A DNA stretch of 64,000 bases from NCBI GenBank assembly GCA_035771165.1, contig JAWNZC010000337.1, positions 434,001 through 498,000 on the forward strand, read 5' to 3'. The stretch comes from Paragorgia papillata (Eukaryota; Cnidaria; Anthozoa; Scleralcyonacea; Coralliidae). The position numbers were made by a program, and so were the translations under genes. Each line of letters starts with the position of its first letter. Positions within the stretch are counted from its first letter, which is position 1. This document shows, one piece after another, positions 1-10,400 of the stretch. The notes under the pieces are model-generated. The model worked only from the letters and a program-made list of their open reading frames with translations, was not told the origin of the DNA and ran no database searches.

Positions 1-54
1 TTAACCTACTCCACAGTCAACTCTGTGCACTTCGTGGCTAATTTGACACCGCCT

Positions 55-575
55 TGCCCACTCCACCCAATATTGCTCACTCCACCCGAGATTGCCCATT
101 CCACCCAAGATTACCCACTCCACCCATGTTTGCCCACTCCACCCATGTTTACCCACTCCACCCAAGATTGCCCATTCTACCCAAGATTGCCCATTCCACC
201 CAAGATTGCCCACTCCACCCATGTTTGCCCACTCCACCCATGTTTGCCCACTCCACCCATGTTTGCCCACTCCACCCAAGATTGCCCATTCCACCCAAGA
301 TTGCTCACTCCACCCAAGATTGCCCACTCCACCCAAGATTGCCCACTCCACCCATGTTTGCCCACTCCACCCATGTTTGCCCACTCCACCCAAGATTGCT
401 CACTCCACCCAAGATTGCCCACTCCACCCATGTTTGCCCACTCCACCCATGTTTGCCCACTTCACCCAAGTTTGCCCACTCCACCCATGTTTGTCCACTC
501 CACCCGAGTTTGCCCACTCCACCCATGTTTGCCCACTCTACGGCACCCGAGTTTGCCCACTCCACCCAAGTTTTT
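55..575. repeat. 19-bp minisatellite, two interleaved unit types
   Basis: About 27 head-to-tail copies of a 19-bp unit, CCCACTCCACCCATGTTTG or the variant ending AAGATTG. Because 19 is not a multiple of 3, all three forward frames and the reverse frames cycle through the same peptide every 57 bp, so long open frames exist on both strands without being genes. A 10-bp inverted repeat (CAACTCTGTG at 18-27, CACAGAGTTG at about 598-607) brackets the array. It may lie in intron 1 of TRAP-A if that gene's first exon is to the left of the window. Confidence 0.95.
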
Positions 576-1600
576 CTCACCTCTTCACCATAAGAGCCCA
601 CAGAGTTGCTTGCGAAGGAGGTTGGAAAGTCCAAAAATTTAATTTTTATTACAATAGACAGAGTATGTACACATTTCTTCTATATTTTTTTTTAATTATA
701 AAATTGAGAACTACAAGTTAGTATAACTTATTGCTTAACATGATATGGCAAGGGTTTTGACAGGATGTACACATAATTTATAATATACAAATATTAAATA
801 ATCATGCCTCTTGATCTAATGCTGTGGCAAGACTGTCAATGCAATTACAAGTGCTTAATATGTTTTGATAAATCTAGAGCTTTAATAAAATTTTACGCAA
901 TGTACCATTGAGCCCATCAGATTATTTTTCAGAATTTGTATAAGTCAAAACACACACACGCAGATAGTAGGGTCTGATCAGAATGTTGATCATGAACCCA
1001 CACCAATATACACCTAAAAACAGAAGAAAACATCCGTGAAATCTCCCACCAAGAAACACAGCTGTCAGTTATAGAAACTGATATCTTACCTCGACAAGAT
1101 AAACTCTCCTCGCTGAAATTGTAAGACAGTTCACAAGTGTGTTCATCAGAGGTTGACAACAGTTGGTAAGTTGTTCAGCGACAGAAATCCCTCACGAGGA
1201 ATGAGATCATTGTTAAAAGCATTCAAGTACATGTTGTCTCCTTGTACTTGGACATTGTCTAAGACATTGTCGATGGTTGTCGAATTTCACTCTATAACTG
1301 GAATAGTTTGCACTGATAAACTCATGAAAGAGCACTGCTTTCCTCGAGACTGGCCACTGAAACCTTCATCTTCCACGAGAAAGTAAAGACATGATGTATT
1401 TGTTCTTACACCGAGTCACATCAGCTTCGTCAGTTGCTATATGGATGATGTAATGCTGACAGACAAATAATAAATAAACAAACGCAAAATTTAACAAATC
1501 GAGATCTGGTCGGCTATACATAGCTCGGAAAAAGGACTGGGCACGAGGCAACGTCAAGAATAGTGTGAATAAGTATAAGTATTATAAGTATTAGTATAAA
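576..1600. other. No gene recognised
   Basis: AT-rich sequence with short, unconvincing open frames only. No exon of the neighbouring phosphatase gene, no RNA gene and no clear transposon end was recognised. Confidence 0.5.
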
Positions 1601-1790
1601 CGGAAGTTTGTTGTTTCAAACATTTTCGCTGTAATTTTGTCTCTTGTACAGTGCTTGGCTATATAATAAAACAGTTATACCCTTCACTCTCGTTGCATAT
1701 GAACTAATAGCCAGTACTCGGTGAAGCACCTCATTGCAATTGGCTATGAGCTCATATACAACTCGAGCTCATGGTATAACTGTTAAATAT
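1601..1790 (-). mobile_element. Truncated copy of foldback family F
   Basis: This segment matches the terminal 190 bp of the F elements at 28062-30233 and 48171-49096, including TATAACTGTT at the edge and the GTACAGTGCTTGGC segment. The orientation is that of the 29323-30233 copy. The terminal part is itself a hairpin. The rest of the element is missing, so this is an old fragment. Confidence 0.7.
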
Positions 1791-1929
1791 CTCAAACTCA
1801 TTAATTCATGATGACAACACAAAGGAAATCAGTAGCGTGTCTGACATTGGATATCGGAGGAAGAAATTACATAAACTAAGCAAACTTTCATCTTGATAAT
1901 AATAATATCTTAAAATACTGATTTGTTTG

Positions 1930-2090
1930 AGATGCTATATCATACACTCGGAGGAGTGTTTCATCAGGATATCCAAACACCTTGAAGTTTGTTCAAAAAC
2001 CTCAGCTTTGCCTCGGTTTTCAACAAACGTCTCGGTGTTTGGATATCCTGATGAAACACTCCTCCTTGTGTATAATATATTACATATATA
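1930..2090. mobile_element. Foldback MITE with perfect 31-bp arms
   Basis: Arms at 1951-1981 and 2034-2064 are exact reverse complements, with core CATCAGGATATCC. A weaker inner inverted repeat sits in the loop and imperfect pairing extends outward. No coding potential; small open frames on both strands are a side effect of the palindrome. Confidence 0.75.
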
Positions 2091-2299
2091 TACAGCCTGG
2101 TTACCAGGCTTTAACGCGGCTATCATGCTGGTGACGTCACACGGTAGGACGCCGTTAAAATTTCTCGCCTTCTATTTCTCACCTTCTATTTCTCGCTGGG
2201 TTCCAGACCCCCTACGAGCCCTCTCGCGGAGATATAGAAGGCCTAGTGTCTAGGCTGATATATATATATATATGAATTTGAAGATTTGTAATCCAGGCA

Positions 2300-3470
2300 T
2301 AATGTAGTAGGTACATGTAAGTGTTCTCCGGATTATATTATTAAAGTTTTGAGCTTTCAACTTGGTTCTTCGAGTTGTCTTCAGAAAATTTTACGTATTA
2401 GAATGTTCGCGCTGTTCCTCACGTAATTGTATTCGATGAGAGCATCTGATTGGTGCGATGCTAGGAAAATTGATTGGTTGTGATGGGACGCGTTGCTAAC
2501 CAGGTCTGTGTATAGTTGATGGTGGTCGTGGAGTGTCCAGTGTTCGACGGGTGGATTTCTTCGGAAGGAACGGAGGGTGGGTGTGAATCAGGATTGTTAA
2601 TATGTGAATGTTTTAATTGAAGGTAGGTTGTAGGTATGTCGATGTATCGGTTTAATGTACGTTTGTCTATGCTGTGCCACGCTTCTTTAAATTCACGCGC
2701 ATGTTTGGTAGTCGCCTGACACCTGTCCTGTCCTAGTATTTTTGTTCATGACCAGTGAAAAGTGTGTCCATTGTTGTCAGCATGGTTGGCAGGAAGTGAA
2801 TTATGGTCATGTCGGTTTATAGCATTCTGATGTTCTGTTAGTCGTGTCTCAATCTTTGTAGATGTTTGTGAGCAGTTACGGCAAGGAAACATGTAAATTG
2901 CATTGTGTCTATCGATTGTAATCGTCTTGTCTTTGTGTTTTGTGAAATTAGATCAAAGTTTATGTGTTGGTTTGTGTGCTATGTCAAATGAATGTTAAAT
3001 GGTCGGAGAAGTCTAGCTGTCATTTCTGACGTAGTGTGGGTGTATGGTAAAGTGATCCTAGTCCATTCATGAGCAGGTTGGTCAGGTGTGATGTTTGTTG
3101 GTGTTCGTTTTTTGCATGTTAAGACTTTGTTGATGAAGTTCCTATGGTAGTTGTTCATACGGAATGTCGAGAAAAGGTATCTATGTTCTTCTGTTTTGGA
3201 TTGTTCTGTGTTACAGTGCGTGTCAATTCGGTTGAATAATGTTTTAATACAACTTATTTTGTGTTGAGTAGGGTGGTTGCTGTTGTAATTCAGTATTTGG
3301 TCAGTGTGTGTTTTCTTTCGGTAGACTTGGGTGTGCAAGGTGCCGTCATTAGTTTTAGTCAGTAAGACATCGAGAAAAGGGAGTTGGTTTTTCTGTTCTT
3401 CTTCTTTTGTGAATTTAATATTTTCCGTAGTGTTGTTGATTGTTTGTAATATTTTGTCAGTTTTTTTTTG
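2300..3470 (-). pseudogene. 5'-truncated Penelope-like retroelement (RT tail plus GIY-YIG-like region)
   Basis: Read on the minus strand from about 3468, the conceptual protein has LPFLDVL, TQVYRKKTHTD and a SNHP..HKIS..KTL stretch, typical of the region after the reverse transcriptase core in Penelope-like elements. Further down come LPYTHTTSE and LLRPFNI, then a region near 2900-2700 with IYMFPCRNC, RLTEHQNAI and GHTFHWS that resembles the GIY-YIG endonuclease of these elements. The best open block is 2979-3338. In-frame stops occur after it and the RT palm is absent, so the copy is dead and 5'-truncated at about 3470. Near its 3' edge (2353-2384) is CTGAAGA, a CAACT/AGTTG stem and GAAAG, like the hairpin near Penelope-like termini. 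Assignment rests on motif recognition. Confidence 0.72.
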
Positions 3471-3496
3471 TCAGAAAATGTGTATTTATACTAAAA

Positions 3497-3588
3497 CAAT
3501 TATTCACCTCAGGCTCAGTGAATATTGGTGAATAATAACCTCGACTTTATTATTCACCAATATTCACCTCACCTTCAGCGAATAATTG
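3497..3588. repeat. Short palindromic element
   Basis: Both ends read CAATTATTC on opposite strands. The inner 21-bp arms (about 3519-3539 and 3549-3569) are perfectly complementary around a 9-nt loop. Confidence 0.7.
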
Positions 3589-4190
3589 TTAAATAATGAG
3601 TACAAGTTGTATTGTGCTGCATCCTGTCACATAATGTTACTTAGATTACACCAGACGTCAGGGGTATAGGAACTGGGAGAGCAGAGAGGGTATGTGCCCC
3701 CCCCCCCCCCTTTGTTGTAAAGTGCCCTTTTGGCAAAGTAAAGAAAAGTGGGTTTTTATGAGAAAACTTGTGCTCCAAGTGTCCTTTTGAAGAGCTCTAC
3801 ACCTCAAACAAAGTGCCCTTTTGAAGCTGTGCTCCACCATAAATTTGCTTTTTACACAGAAGTCCATCTTGCATTGGTACCTTTGAAGTTTATGGCTCGC
3901 ACATCTCAAATGTCACCATTCTACAGTACACCATTCTCACATACTTGTAGGGGCAGATTCTCAACAGTTGCAGGCCTTACCAAGAGCAAAACAGATGTGC
4001 TCTATAAAAAGTGCTCCTCAGAGGCTCAAGGTGCTCGTTTTCGCACGCCTACTAAATCTGAGCCAGACAGGTGTATTTTGATGCATGCACAGTGCACTAC
4101 GCACACATGCTGATCGAGCACGTCTCCATGCAAGACCTGCAGTTGGCTGTGCATTTAGGTAAATTAGGTTTATTCTATCTGAATTTTCAG
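3589..4190. other. No gene recognised (probable TRAP-A intron 1)
   Basis: Contains a poly-C tract near 3697-3712 and degenerate short repeats with GTGCCCTTTTG. A + strand open frame at 3748-4113 is low complexity and repeat-derived. No GDWGG-type exon was found here, so TRAP-A exon 1 is not in this stretch. Confidence 0.5.
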
Positions 4191-4412
4191 GTGACAATTT
4201 TTACTTTCTTGGTGTGGAGAATGTTAATGACAAACGTTTTCAAGAAACATTTGAGGATGTCTTTACAGCTCCCTCCCTGAACATTCCTTGGTATTTCTGT
4301 GCTGGAAACCATGATCATCATGGCAATGTTTCTGCAGAAATTGATTATTCCAAGAAGTCAGAGCGCTGGAATTTTCCAGATTTTAACTATTCAAAAACAT
4401 GGAGAATTCCAG
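4191..4412 (+). CDS. TRAP-A exon 2
   Basis: 222 nt between TTTTCAG and GTATAA. Encodes GDNFYFLGV to the WRIP segment with metal ligands Asp and Tyr of GDNFY and Asn of GNHDH. Same length and phase as TRAP-B exon 2. Confidence 0.93.
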
Positions 4413-7400
4413 GTATAAACTTTTGATAACAAATACTGTACTGTACTGTATGTATATTTATATAGTAATTAGTGCAGATCCCTATATCTACTATTACAGA
4501 TAGTTGTTTTTTAAGGAAAGTTAAATGCCAACTTTTGATAATCCAGCCCACTGGGGCTAATATTTTCTCAAATAACTTTTTTGTTAGGCTTTGCCTTATT
4601 ATAGAACAGGGCTGGGGGCTTATACAGTGAACAGGCCCATAGCGAACTGTTACTAGCCATATCACTGGTCAGGTCCCAGCTGGGCTCGCAGATCCTCGTT
4701 AATGGTATCTCGCCATGTCTTCCTTGGCCTCTGTATACTGGCCTAGTATACTGTAATTAATATGATAAAGCAGTTAAGCCTTGAAATAGATCTTGGAAAT
4801 CTTGCCAGTCATGGAGGATTTGTTACCGGTCATATTTGTATTATTGTCTATTAACGTTCAAGTACAACGTGCACTTGTATAGCCGGTATAAGTTAGTTTA
4901 CTTATATTGAACAACCTGACAATTCTCAAGAGCAAGAACCAAACACCTTTTATTTATCAGGTATAATGAAAAAAAGTATTAAGTGCGTGTCACGATCGAA
5001 ACTGTGATAGCATTGTATAATAGATAACAAGTAAATGTATATTTTACGTAATAGTAAGACATTCATTAAAAGTTCCGATTCGATTCTGTCCTGGGAATCT
5101 GGGATAGAATAGAACCCAAATATTTTCTCAGAGCACAAGGTCAATCGTTTTATTTTTATATTTATTGCACTTTTGCAATCGTCGTATATCAGTTAAAAAT
5201 ATAAAGTGTTTTGCCTTTGAGACAGGTGAGAGTCGACCAACACGGACCAGTCAATGGCCACAATTGTTGTAACGTTGTTGTTCAGCCTTGTTTACTTCAT
5301 CATGCTGTTACAACATGTTGTATCATGTACGAACAACGTTGCTGGCTATAAAAATGTGCTGTTGGAACAACTTGCTCGTGACTGTTGATTTATCCGTGAA
5401 CAAGTTGTTCGAACTATAAGTGCACAACTTGTGGACAACTTGTTCACGGGGTGCAGCACAACATTGTTCACGCCTGTTAACAACCGTGAACAGTGTGTGC
5501 GTTTTTACGCGTGTAGCTGTTTTATTAATTATTTTAATATTATTTTTTTAGCTTCGTCTAGTACAGTGCAGTTGGTCATGATTGATACAGTCATATTATG
5601 TGGAAATACACGATTGGACCATGTAGGAGACCAGCCACATGGTATTGTGTTAACTTTGAATAAAAAGAGCCTATCTTACATGTATAATTATAGGGATTTT
5701 AAATAGACAACTCGCGCTCGTTATCGCTTAGCCTGCGTAGCAGGCGTTACTGGATTGGGGGACTGGGGAGAGGGCTGAGAAGTAACGCCTGCAGTCGCGA
5801 GCTCTTTGGTTTTGTCAAACACCCCCAAATGAACAGCATATCCTCCTACCTAGAATTACCAATAATCAGTAAGTGTGAAATCCCTAGAATTACCAATAAT
5901 CGTTAATTTTAAAAAACTAATTCCCAACCCACCACCCCAACCTAACCCTAGCCCCCCCGGAAACCCTAAACCTAACCAAAAACCCCGGTGAACCTAAACC
6001 TAACCACAACCCTCCGGAAAAATACTTTATGTGTATAAAAATAGCTTTATGTGTTCAAGTTTAACATCCCGCATGTGGGACAGAGAATTACCTACAATTA
6101 CCAATTATTGGTAATTCAAGGCCGTTTCACACTTACTGATTATTGGTAATTCTAGGTAGGAGGACATGTTGAAATGAAATATGATCTCGAGCGGCCAATG
6201 TCTGAAGCTATTTAAATTAACTGTTTGTATTAATTGTAATATTTCAAAATCCATGGCATTTAATTCAGTAAAATTTCGCGTAAATTATTATTTCAATAAT
6301 TCTCTTTGTATAAAAAACAATTATAGTACAAGGGAGTTAAAAGACTGAGAGTTGGTCGCAAATCTGTGGAAGGGATAAATTAATATTAACGGAAATGTCT
6401 GCAGTGTCCGACGGTGTCTGCTCACAAATATTTCTCAAACTGTGGACTGGAAATGTATGAAATTAGGTGTGAATGGTAGAGTAATCCTGTTTCTATCAAT
6501 GACAACGAATATCATGAAAAAAACAGTGATGACAGCGAGTGTTTACCGAAGTAAAACAGTTGTGAAAGGTATATAAATAGTAGTGATTATTTAACGGAAA
6601 TGTCTGCGGCGTCCCACGGTGTCTGCTCACAAATATTTCTCAAACTGTGGCCTGGAAATTTATAAAATTAGGTGTGAATGGTAGAGTAACCCTGTTTCTA
6701 TCAATGGCAACGAATATTCATGAAGAGAACAGTAATGATAGCGAGTGTTTACCAAAATAAAACAGTTGAGTGAAATGTATACCATTATTGAACGGAAATG
6801 TCTGCGGCGTCCCACGGTGTTCGCTCGCAAATATTTTCAGAAATTTTATGACTGACAGAGACATATGAAAGCAAAGCGTCTCACGGTGTTCGCTTTCAAA
6901 ATCAAATTCAGGAACTTCCTATTATTAAGATATATTCCAAACTCTTGCATGGAGGTTTTAAATATAAAACTTACGTGAATGGTATGGGAGTCGAGGAGGC
7001 TGACACTCAGCATTTTCATTTGATCAAATCGCAAAAGCACTGCAAGATGCTGTTTAGATATTTCCTTTGATATAAATCGTTTCAGCTTTGTTTGAAAATT
7101 AGAATTGAAATTATTAATTTTACTTACTAAACCTTCTTGATTGACAGATTATGGGCGCTAAGCGAATCACATTCGGCGTAATCAATAATTAAAATCCCGT
7201 TCGTCAGCGAACGGGTTTTACAAAACCAAAGAGCTCCACTGCAGGCGTTACTTCTCAGCCCTCTCCCCAGTCCCCCAATCCAGTAACGCCTGCTACGCAG
7301 GCTAGTTATCGCTTTGAGCGATACTCATTGATTTACAACGTGGCAAGCTCGAGAACGCGGCCTTCAAAACGTTAAAATGCACGTGGACCATTTAAAGTGC

Positions 7401-10400
7401 CTATGAAACGAAAATTATTTGATTGAAAGAACTCTTAAGATAATGAGTTATCGAAAAAAGTTATTTATCTTTGCTATTATAAAATATTATACACTTGTTG
7501 ACTGGCGCCGAGGGAAACATCGAGTTTTACCACGGTTGTTTTACGGACCCGAAGGCTTCAATGTCACCCGAGGGCTTTAGCCCGAGGGTGACATTGAAGC
7601 CTGAGGGGTCAAAAAGCGTTTTGTTATATACCAAAGGCTTTTAAAATACAAAATACCAAACTGACTCTAAACTTGTAAAAGGCAAAGAGACTTCAAAATG
7701 TTCCGAAAAGTCCAAAGTTCTTGATCTGATGCAATAATCCTTGTGTATTCACGTGAACAACGCATGATTAAAGCTGACGTCAGAGGGAAACAGTGCAATG
7801 TTTCCCTCGGCAGAAAGAAACGTTTGAGTTTGTTGAACAACACGTGACCATGATTTGACCAATAGGATTTCATCTTTGGCAAACGAAAGTCTTTGGTATA
7901 TAACAAAATCACTTGAAAATCTACATGTTTAGTGTTGTGGGCAAAACACACCCACATGCTTCCTTCGAATTAATTTGGTTTGATAATAGAAAATATATAT
8001 AACCTTCTCCGCTAACTCATGCATCTACGACGTCAAAATGTTTAATTTGCATACCAAACAAACTAAAATATCTCAAGAACGAAGCAAGGAAACGAAAAAC
8101 CGTTACTCATTTTATTATCATTTTAAGCGTTCTCTCGAGTAAGACAAACTTAATTTTCGTTTGATAGGCACTTTAAAAGAAGCCACGGTATATTGATTAC
8201 CGCGTATTTGATATTTCAAGCTTGTTTCATGACCTTCAAGACACTCCAGTTCAGTTAAAACGGTTATAGTGTCTGAACTGAATTCTGAGCTGAACATTAA
8301 GGCACAGCTCTCGGCGTGTTTGCGTCGTCCTGAAGACGTGAAAATGCTCAGAGTGGCGTTGTTTATTGAACGAGGACGGTGTCGAAAGTACTGTTAGATT
8401 TTTATCCTTTTTCTTTTTTATTAATAATTTCCCCCTTCTCTTTTGAAGGCCGCGTCGTAGATCTTAAGGTCCCTAGTACTATCTGCTCATAGACAACTCG
8501 GGCTATCAGACATTGATATCGCTATAATATGTACCATATGTACCACTGCAAAAAATCTTTGAGTAAATTAACTAAAAAAATTGGGTAAAACCATGCACCC
8601 ACATGCAGTGACTCCACATAGCGAGTAAAATAACTCCGCCGTTGATTTGAATGCTAATAAAAGAGAACTAGGTATCTTTATTCAAATATTCTGTTCAGAA
8701 TTTTATTTGTATTCAAATCAACTCAAAAATGTTTCTCGCCAAAACTTACATGGCCGAGAAAAAAGCGTATTGACCGGTCGGTCAATATCGTAAAATCCCG
8801 ACCTCTCAGGAACCAATCAGCATGCGTCGTTTTGCGTACGGACCGGAAATCAAACCCAGTCATATAATAAATATATATATATTACCATCAGCGACACCCA
8901 AACGTCAGTTTACCTTTGTTTGTAGGAAGTGATTTCCCTAAACAAGCTGACCAGCAGTGGGCATGGATTGAAAAAACACTTGCAGATTCAAAAGCAGACT
9001 ACTTACTTGTTGGTGGACATTATCCTGTGTGGTCTATTGCAGAACATGGTCCTACTCAGTGTTTGGTCCAGTCATTAAAACCTCTTTTAGAGAAATATCA
9101 CGTAACCGCTTATATATCTGGACATGATCATAATCTTCAGGTAATTAATCTGACTAACCTTTTTAGGCTAAAAATTAATAAAATAAAAACTATTAATATA
9201 GCTTGATCTTTAAAAACATGTAAATTAACATTATTTCTCAAATGCATTAATAATTCATGAGCTAATTAGCCAATCAGAGAAAAATATTTGGTCATGTGTA
9301 TGAGTTTTGAACCCCGGTAAAGGTCGCGCTAACTGAATTTATAATTAAGAAATCAGATAATAAACGACACAAACAAAGAACCTGAATTTTAAGAGTCTCT
9401 TGGCAATCTTTTATTTCATAAGCAGGCATGTCGTTCCAGGGCTTACTAGTGAGCTAGAAACATGCCTCCCAGTCATGCTTGGAACCTGATGATTCATGGC
9501 TTTATTGGGCAAAATTCGGACAGCTCTTTTCCGCAAATGTCTGTTTTTTGGCTTCTTTCTACCTCAGCACCCGGGTTTTGCACATCCTATTCCTTCTGTT
9601 TCTTCCTTCTTTTATCCTTAAATCTCATTGGTGGCGTGTTGTCGTATACAGGGTGTAACCTGAAGTTTACCTTGGTATTAACTACCAGTTTAATATCTAA
9701 AAATATTCCCAAAACAAAATATTTTAAGCAACCAGAACCAAAAAAACCCTACTCAGTTCAGCTTGTAAACAAAAATTTCCCTTCCCCTCTCCACCTTTTA
9801 TTTTATCAGAATACTAATCTTAACTAATAAACCCTTCCCCCCACTATATAATAACACATGAACACACATTTTTAAAAAAATCTTTATTTTACCAAATCCA
9901 AAACACGGGGTCTCAACGACCCTTGTTTTTCTCTTCCAAAATATTACGCTATTTGCAGGATTGAACCAAAATTCAACCTGTTTGGATAGAAGTACATGGT
10001 ACGTCCGGGATCAGATTAACTGTTTTATACATTATAATTATTTATGATTTCCCTTTTAAAACAAAAATATTTGGTCATGTGTATGAGTTTTGAAACCCGG
10101 TAAAGGTCGCGCTAACTGAATTTATAATTAAGAAATCAGATAATAAACGACACAAACAAAGAACCGTTTATTACCACATTTCTTAATTATAAATTCAACG
10201 TGAAACCATTGTCTATAAATCTAATATGCACCAATACCACCAAGTCCCTCTACTATAATTGATGATTGAGAAGTGATTTCATAAACTCGTGTATCGTGTT
10301 TTACCAGGGGTTGCAAACACTCGAGAACAACAAAAATCACTCGGCCTATTACCTCGTAATTTTCAATGTTCTCTCGTGTTTGTAAAACATTCGAAAACAA

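Larger units (their letters stand above)
5729..7304. mobile_element. Mutator-like TIR element, non-autonomous, 1576 bp
   Basis: Inverted termini of about 85 bp begin TAGCCTGCGTAGCAGGCG and end with its complement. The element is flanked by a 9-bp direct repeat GTTATCGCT (5720-5728 and 7305-7313), the target duplication length typical of Mutator-like elements. No transposase frame is visible. It contains a nested palindrome (5841-6164) and a tandem repeat (6388-6843). It lies in TRAP-A intron 3. Confidence 0.82.
7343..8463. mobile_element. L-family TTAA element (copy L0) split by element T
   Basis: The left piece 7343-7391 (GCAAGCTCGAGAACGCGG) and right piece 8177-8463 (ending GTAGATC before TTAA) match opposite parts of the L copies at 21925-22241 and 26373-26728, which include GAAGACGTGAAAATG and GTAGATCTTAAGGTCCC. 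The two pieces are separated exactly by element T at an internal TTAA. Confidence 0.6.

Noticed and set aside
1..721. Five long overlapping open frames on both strands
   Set aside because: All are the same 19-bp minisatellite read in different frames; the peptides are pure repeats with no independent coding signal.
4071..4280. Frame running into TRAP-A exon 2, possibly an alternative first exon
   Set aside because: It reads the exon in the wrong frame, lacks a signal peptide and GDWGG motif, and the exon has a good TTTTCAG acceptor at 4190.
5941..6015. CCTAACCC-like tracts as interstitial telomere repeat
   Set aside because: Too few and too degenerate; they lie inside a palindromic transposon and are interspersed with CCGG-rich sequence.
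9462..9827. 121-codon frame as a gene
   Set aside because: Lies between 101-bp direct repeats, has no recognised domain, and similar-quality frames exist on the other strand.
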